From Thermotoga sp. (lineage in GTDB: Bacteria; Thermotogota; Thermotogae; B3-G13), in contig QNAT01000014.1 of the NCBI GenBank assembly GCA_003641555.1, positions 1-10,935 of the forward strand: a stretch of 10,935 nt of DNA, given 5' to 3'. Position numbers and translations under genes: made by a program. Positions 7,936 to 10,935 of the stretch are shown in pieces. Positions within the stretch are counted from its first letter, which is position 1. The number at the start of each line of letters is the position of its first letter. The notes beneath the pieces were generated by a model that had not been told where the DNA came from, searched no databases, and saw only the letters and a program-made list of their open reading frames with translations.

Positions 7936-8054
7936 TGTTAAATGGGCAGATGAGTAAATGTGTAGATGGGTTAATGAGCATTTCAATCTAAATCTAACAT
8001 CGATTGAGGTTCGTGTTCATTCGTGGCGAATAATTAAATGAAGGGAAAATTGTG
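7936..8054. other. Repeat-bearing gap inside the decarboxylase gene set
   Basis: This is the longest gap within the gene run and has no reading frame of interest. It contains related AGATGNGTNAATG-like segments (about 7948-7976). It also holds a tract ending in CAATCTAAATCTAACAT (7984-8000) that resembles 415-428 upstream, and an 18-base motif at 8009-8026 that matches 364-381 in inverted orientation with one difference. The ribosome binding site for the next gene (AAGGGA, about 8041-8046) lies at its end. No terminator hairpin with a T-run is visible, so read-through is plausible. Confidence 0.6.
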
Positions 8055-8384
8055 ATGAACGAAGTAATAAGAATAACAATAACAGGTATGCTTATTGTCT
8101 TCTCAGGTCTTACCATTACTTCTCTCATAATATATATATTTGGTAGGATATTGAACAGAGCGGCGGGAAAAGGGCATGTTCATATTAGAACCACAAGATA
8201 TAAACCAGAAGAGGAACCCGAAGATATAAAGGTTGTTATAGCTGCAGCAGTGTCGGCTATTCTGGGAGAGGGATGGAAGGTCACGAAGGTGAAAAAGGCA
8301 GAAAGAACAAGGCATCTTTCTCGATGGAAGCGCATGAGATACGAGACCTGGGAGGTAAAACGACATAAGAAGGTATCAATATAA
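8055..8384 (+). CDS. OadG-like small membrane subunit of the decarboxylase
   Basis: This 109-residue protein has a single N-terminal membrane helix (about 7-30), followed by a basic, cytosolic tail with PEDIKVVIAAAVSAILGEGW (about 55-74) and a very basic C-terminus. This is the layout of the gamma/delta chains of oxaloacetate and methylmalonyl-CoA decarboxylases, which anchor the carboxyltransferase and biotin carrier to the membrane pump subunit. The AAAVSAIL stretch resembles the alanine-rich segment common in these short chains. The position between carboxyltransferase and biotin carrier genes is the usual one. I preferred ATG 8055 over GTG 8052, each about six to eight bases from an AAGGGA site. 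Sequence conservation in this family is low, so the call rests largely on topology and context. Confidence 0.8.
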   Translation: MNEVIRITITGMLIVFSGLTITSLIIYIFGRILNRAAGKGHVHIRTTRYKPEEEPEDIKVVIAAAVSAILGEGWKVTKVKKAERTRHLSRWKRMRYETWEVKRHKKVSI

Positions 8385-8405
8385 ATACAATGAGTTTAAT
8401 AATTT

Positions 8406-8413
8406 GAGGAGGT
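8406..8413 (+). promoter_or_regulatory. GAGGAGGT ribosome binding site with long spacing
   Basis: A near-perfect site precedes the biotin carrier ATG at 8425 by eleven bases, longer than the usual five to nine. No better in-frame start is seen closer to it, so the ATG is kept. Confidence 0.6.
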
Positions 8414-8424
8414 ATCTGGGATAG

Positions 8425-8853
8425 ATGAAGCGTAAATTTCTCATAACTGTGAATGGAAAATCTTATGAAGTAGAAGTGGAAGAGATAACAAAAGGGAAGC
8501 AGTCCAAAAATATATCTACATCTGAAACGTCAATTGTAGAACAACCTGTGCAACAGCAAGTATTTTCTTCTCCTCAGCCAACACCATCCATATCTGCACA
8601 ACCAAAAGTGCCACCAAATAAAGAAATTCAGGAAAAAGAAGAAGTAGTTCAAGCCCCTATGTCTGGAGTAATAGTGGACATAAAGGTAAAAGAAGGACAA
8701 GCGGTAAGGAACGGAGATCTACTCCTCGTATTGGAGGCGATGAAGATGGAAAACAATATCCTTTCTCCCTGTGGGGGTGTTGTAAAGAATATAAGTGTGA
8801 CAAAAGGGGAAAATGTTGAAACTGATCAACCAATGATCGTTATTTCGTCATGA
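8425..8853 (+). CDS. Biotin carboxyl carrier protein of the methylmalonyl-CoA decarboxylase/carboxylase
   Basis: This 142-residue protein has the three-part design of decarboxylase biotin carriers. A short N-terminal beta segment (1-22, KRKFLITVNGKSYEVEVEE) is followed by a flexible Pro/Gln/Ser-rich linker (about 25-75). The biotinyl domain (about 74-142) carries the EAMKMEN motif at 104-110, where Lys107 is the expected biotin attachment site. The APMSGVIVDIKVKEGQAV block (77-94) is the standard first half of the hammerhead fold. It carries the carboxyl group between the carboxyltransferase and its partner, either the membrane beta subunit or a biotin carboxylase, both of which would have to lie outside this window. 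The stop overlaps the next start as ATGA. An AccB-type carrier of acetyl-CoA carboxylase is less likely given the context. Confidence 0.93.
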   Translation: MKRKFLITVNGKSYEVEVEEITKGKQSKNISTSETSIVEQPVQQQVFSSPQPTPSISAQPKVPPNKEIQEKEEVVQAPMSGVIVDIKVKEGQAVRNGDLLLVLEAMKMENNILSPCGGVVKNISVTKGENVETDQPMIVISS

Positions 8854-9206
8854 CATGTTTAGGAGTCGGTATCGATATCGTTTTGAACCGCAGACTTGAT
8901 TCTGATCCCTTGAAAAAAAGATTGTTCAGCAACAGGGAACATGAAATAGGAAGTAAGAGGAGAGGGAACCTTCAGTATTATGGAGGAAGATTCGCGGCAA
9001 AGGAGGCATTTTTGAAGGCAGCTGGGGTGGGCCTGGGCGCTATTCCCTTCAAGGCAATAGAGATATTGGACGATGACAATGGTAAACCATATTTAGCATC
9101 GAATGAAATTATTGAAGAATTCAAGAATCAAAAGGGGATAACCGTTGTGAATATCTCTATATCTCATGAGAAAGAATACAGCGTTGCTGTGGTTATTCTT
9201 TATTGA
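8850..9206 (+). CDS. acpS: Holo-[acyl-carrier-protein] synthase
   Basis: This 118-residue protein is the AcpS-type phosphopantetheinyl transferase that moves 4'-phosphopantetheine from CoA to the serine of acyl carrier protein. Typical features are GVGIDIV (5-11) with metal-binding Asp9, the central GGRFAAKEAFLKA (45-57) with Glu52 as second metal ligand, and NISISHEKEYSVAVVI (101-116). Length is normal. It overlaps the biotin carrier gene by four bases (ATGA) and is followed directly by dprA, so it appears to be co-translated with both. A functional link between AcpS and the biotin enzyme is not needed; shared transcription of housekeeping genes is the simpler reading. Confidence 0.96.
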   Translation: MTCLGVGIDIVLNRRLDSDPLKKRLFSNREHEIGSKRRGNLQYYGGRFAAKEAFLKAAGVGLGAIPFKAIEILDDDNGKPYLASNEIIEEFKNQKGITVVNISISHEKEYSVAVVILY

Positions 9207-10328
9207 ATGATGAATAAAGAAATCTTCTATTGGTTAGGATTTAATCTATTTTCCTCTTTTGGAGGAGATGAAGTTAAACATATTATAGAAGCATTTAGCG
9301 GGGATATATCTCATGCTTATAATGCTTCGATAAATGAAATAAAGAGAATAGAAGGGGTATCAACTCTCAAATACAAAGTATTTCTTGAAAAGAAAGATGA
9401 AGATAAATTAAAAAGAGAGATAGAAAAGATAAAAAAATACGATGTAGATATAATGACTTATGATTCCTCACTTTATCCCTTTCGCTTGAAGGAAATATAT
9501 TATCCTCCTATCCTGTTATATGCCAAGGGGACATACGTAGATATCCTGAAACACAATTTAGTGATCGCGATCGTTGGTTCAAGGAAGATGACAGATTATG
9601 GTGCTGCCTGTGCTGAAAATATTGCTCGAAAACTGGTTGAATCCGATGTAGTAATAATAAGTGGACTTGCAAAGGGTATAGACAGTGTTGCACACAAAAC
9701 CGCTGTTAATTTTGGGGGATATACCATTGGTGTTTCTGGGTGCGGGATGGATATCGTTTATCCTTCGTATAACTTGAGGGTTTATGAGGAAGTTAAGAAG
9801 CAGGGGTGCATCATCACAGAATTCCCTTTCGGTACACGTCCATACAAATGGAATTTTCCTCGTAGAAATAGGATCATAGCTGGTATCTCCCTTGGAGTGA
9901 TAGTAATAGAAGCGGCCAGTAGGAGTGGTTCTTTATCCACAGCCAGGATCGCATTGAGCGAGAATAGAGATGTCTTCGCGGTTCCAGGCAACATAAATAG
10001 GATCAACAGCAAGGGGACGAATCGCCTTATCCAGGAAGGGGCAAAATTGGTAACTTCCCCTGAAGATGTACTGATAGATTACGAACATCTATTGCCCAAG
10101 AAATCTATCGAAGGAAAAAAAGTGGTTTTGAAGCCAGAACAGTTACAGATAGTGAATGCCATAATGGAAGGTAAAGATACGTTTGACAAGATAGCATTGG
10201 AAACCGAGATCCCAATCGGCAGACTTGCATATCTTCTAACGATAATGCAAGTAGACGGCATTATAAAGGAAGGAATAGGAAAGCGATACACCCTGTTGAG
10301 AACAGATATAGAAGGTATTTCTGAGTAG
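9207..10328 (+). CDS. dprA: DNA processing protein DprA/Smf
   Basis: This 373-residue protein in natural transformation binds incoming single-stranded DNA and loads RecA; it is also found in bacteria not known to be competent. An N-terminal helical SAM/HhH-like region (about 5-65) includes the IEGV turn (48-51). The Rossmann-like core follows, with IVGSRKMTDYG (122-132), SGLAKGIDSVAHKTA (152-166), the conserved PRRNRII (218-224) and EAASRSGSLSTARIAL (235-250), then VPGNINRINSKGTNRLIQEG (259-278). A C-terminal winged-helix domain lies at about 308-365. The length is standard and no truncation is seen. The ATG follows the acpS stop with no spacer, and a second ATG is the next codon. It is the last gene of the run, and repeat sequence begins within about 70 bases of its stop. 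Confidence 0.96.
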   Translation: MMNKEIFYWLGFNLFSSFGGDEVKHIIEAFSGDISHAYNASINEIKRIEGVSTLKYKVFLEKKDEDKLKREIEKIKKYDVDIMTYDSSLYPFRLKEIYYPPILLYAKGTYVDILKHNLVIAIVGSRKMTDYGAACAENIARKLVESDVVIISGLAKGIDSVAHKTAVNFGGYTIGVSGCGMDIVYPSYNLRVYEEVKKQGCIITEFPFGTRPYKWNFPRRNRIIAGISLGVIVIEAASRSGSLSTARIALSENRDVFAVPGNINRINSKGTNRLIQEGAKLVTSPEDVLIDYEHLLPKKSIEGKKVVLKPEQLQIVNAIMEGKDTFDKIALETEIPIGRLAYLLTIMQVDGIIKEGIGKRYTLLRTDIEGISE

Positions 10329-10398
10329 TTATCGTTATTTATTGTACAGCGTAGTATGAAATTTGTAAAAAGTCAAGATGTTTTTGATCCACCAATTT

Positions 10399-10551
10399 AT
10401 GTTCATTTCTTTTGTCTTGATACAAGTCAAGCGAACCAGAGAAAAAATCAAGGCTAGTACGAAATTTGCTAAAATTCTTCGTAAAAATGTTAAAAATGAT
10501 AAACTCGCTTCGCTCAGACAGTATCATTTTCTTAACACATTTTTCCTCGAA
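10399..10551 (+). repeat. 153-base direct repeat, copy 1
   Basis: This stretch matches 10783-10935 at a constant offset of 384 bases with two differences counted by eye (10431 G versus A, and 10439 G versus A). Its first 53 bases (10399-10451) also match, as reverse complement, positions 24-76. Similarity stops sharply at 10399 on the left. The right boundary cannot be fixed because copy 2 reaches the window end. Confidence 0.9.
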
Positions 10552-10572
10552 TTCCTTAACGTAAATTTCGTA
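10458..10572 (+). repeat. Long imperfect foldback (MITE-like) spanning repeat copy 1
   Basis: Arms at 10458-10501 and 10522-10572 are reverse complements of each other apart from several small gaps and mismatches. Examples are TACGAAATTT at 10458-10467 against AAATTTCGTA at 10563-10572, and the segment 10483-10501 against 10522-10544. The loop of about 20 bases contains the GC-richer CTCGCTTCGCTCAGAC. The same arms are present in copy 2 from 10842 to the window edge. Such AT-rich foldbacks without coding capacity resemble miniature inverted-repeat elements, but no target-site duplication was identified. Confidence 0.65.
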
Positions 10573-10604
10573 ATGCCGACTTAAAGTCAAAACCCAATAG
10601 AACA

Positions 10605-10835
10605 ATTTCATCTTGCACTATACATACCCATAACCGTAGGGACATGACTTTAGTCTTGTCCGATGGAACGAAGTTCCATAACGTCATTCACCTACGGTGA
10701 ATCGGACAGGTTTAAAAACCTGTCCCTACGACTTTTTTGAAACGATCTTATCTTAACATTCTATTTTCAAATACCCTATATCATGTTCATTTCTTTTGTC
10801 TTGATACAAGTCAAACGAACCAAAGAAAAAATCAA
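10605..10835 (-). repeat. Right arm of the long inverted repeat flanking the gene block
   Basis: This is the reverse complement of the left arm, matching 24-269 in four blocks. The best block is 10635-10730 against 144-239 (89 of 96 by eye). Its outer end (10783-10835) lies inside copy 2 of the 153-base repeat. The two arms enclose about 10.3 kb that includes all twelve genes. Confidence 0.85.
10635..10730 (-). repeat. 96-base multi-hairpin palindromic element, right copy
   Basis: The outer 10-base inverted pair is 10635-10644/10721-10730. Four inner hairpins are visible: 10640-10649/10652-10661 (one mismatch), 10663-10669/10673-10679 (7-base arms), 10686-10692/10696-10702 (7-base perfect arms) and 10704-10713/10716-10725 (10-base arms). 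The third is intact only in this copy. Three of the four hairpins keep their pairing in the left copy. Confidence 0.8.
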
Positions 10836-10935
10836 GGCTAGTACGAAATTTGCTAAAATTCTTCGTAAAAATGTTAAAAATGATAAACTCGCTTCGCTCA
10901 GACAGTATCATTTTCTTAACACATTTTTCCTCGAA
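10783..10935 (+). repeat. 153-base direct repeat, copy 2 (reaches window edge)
   Basis: This is the second copy of 10399-10551, with two differences. It contains the first arm and loop of the foldback and most of the second arm. The window ends inside it, so the full unit length is unknown and may exceed 153 bases. Confidence 0.9.

Larger units (their letters stand above)
10329..10935. other. Gene-free downstream region made of dispersed repeats
   Basis: No convincing gene is present. After about 70 bases of AT-rich sequence, the region reads as a 153-base unit (10399-10551), a multi-hairpin spacer (10552-10782) and a second copy of the unit (10783-10935), which runs to the window edge and may continue. 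A small reading frame on each strand crosses the first unit, but both are explained by the repeat. No classical terminator with a T-run was found directly after dprA, and the repeats may serve that purpose. Confidence 0.8.

Noticed and set aside
10378..10584. 68-residue reading frame on the + strand
   Set aside because: It crosses repeat copy 1 with no ribosome binding site and no protein-like pattern.
10339..10611. 90-residue reading frame on the - strand
   Set aside because: It lies almost entirely within the repeat and foldback sequence, lacks a ribosome binding site or recognisable domain, and is best explained as an open stretch in an AT-rich repeat.
24..10835. Composite transposon carrying the metabolic cluster
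   Set aside because: The flanking arms carry no transposase gene and no defined terminal repeats or target duplication, and housekeeping genes such as acpS and mazG are inside. Bracketing by dispersed repeats is the safer description.
10399..10935. CRISPR array
   Set aside because: Only two long copies are present, at 384-base spacing, with a structured spacer shared with the left flank. There are no short regular repeats and no cas genes.

Overview
This is a gene-dense, low-GC window. Twelve protein-coding genes, all on the + strand, fill positions 493-10328, most of them overlapping or within a few bases of each other. AGA/AGG arginine codons, ATA isoleucine codons and Lys/Glu-rich proteins dominate, and strong GGAGG-type ribosome binding sites precede several genes. 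This looks like an anaerobic, probably thermophilic bacterium; lineages such as Thermotogota, Caldisericota or Atribacterota fit the style. I cannot fix the phylum from sequence alone, and the genome assignment is inference.

Layout. Positions 1-492 hold no gene, only dispersed-repeat sequence ending in a perfect ribosome binding site. Then come a PhoU-like DUF47 protein, MazG (a nucleoside triphosphate pyrophosphohydrolase) and an exported SurA/PrsA-like foldase, in one tightly packed run. After a 30-base gap and a fresh strong ribosome binding site, the metabolic core begins: methylmalonyl-CoA mutase catalytic subunit, its separate B12-binding subunit, the MeaB-type GTPase, methylmalonyl-CoA epimerase and a biotin-dependent carboxyltransferase. 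A gap of about 120 bases with repeat-like sequence follows, then a one-helix OadG-like membrane subunit and a biotin carrier protein. Holo-ACP synthase (overlapping the biotin carrier) and DprA close the run. Positions 10329-10935 are again gene-free repeat sequence.

How the genes work together. Mutase, epimerase, carboxyltransferase, OadG-like protein and biotin carrier together interconvert succinyl-CoA, (R)- and (S)-methylmalonyl-CoA and propionyl-CoA; MeaB protects or loads the B12 cofactor. The OadG-like subunit points to a membrane methylmalonyl-CoA decarboxylase (sodium pump) rather than a soluble propionyl-CoA carboxylase. However, the pump beta subunit is not in the window, and neither is a biotin carboxylase. 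Two diagnostic active-site residues of the mutase (Tyr88, Arg206) favour methylmalonyl-CoA over isobutyryl-CoA as substrate.

The most unusual structure is non-coding. The gene block is bracketed by inverted copies of one repeat (24-269 and 10605-10835), each containing a 96-base multi-hairpin palindromic element. On the right it lies between two direct copies of a 153-base sequence (10399-10551 and 10783-10935, two differences by eye) that forms most of a long imperfect foldback. These look like non-autonomous, MITE-like or REP-like dispersed elements. No transposase, CRISPR array, tRNA or rRNA was seen.
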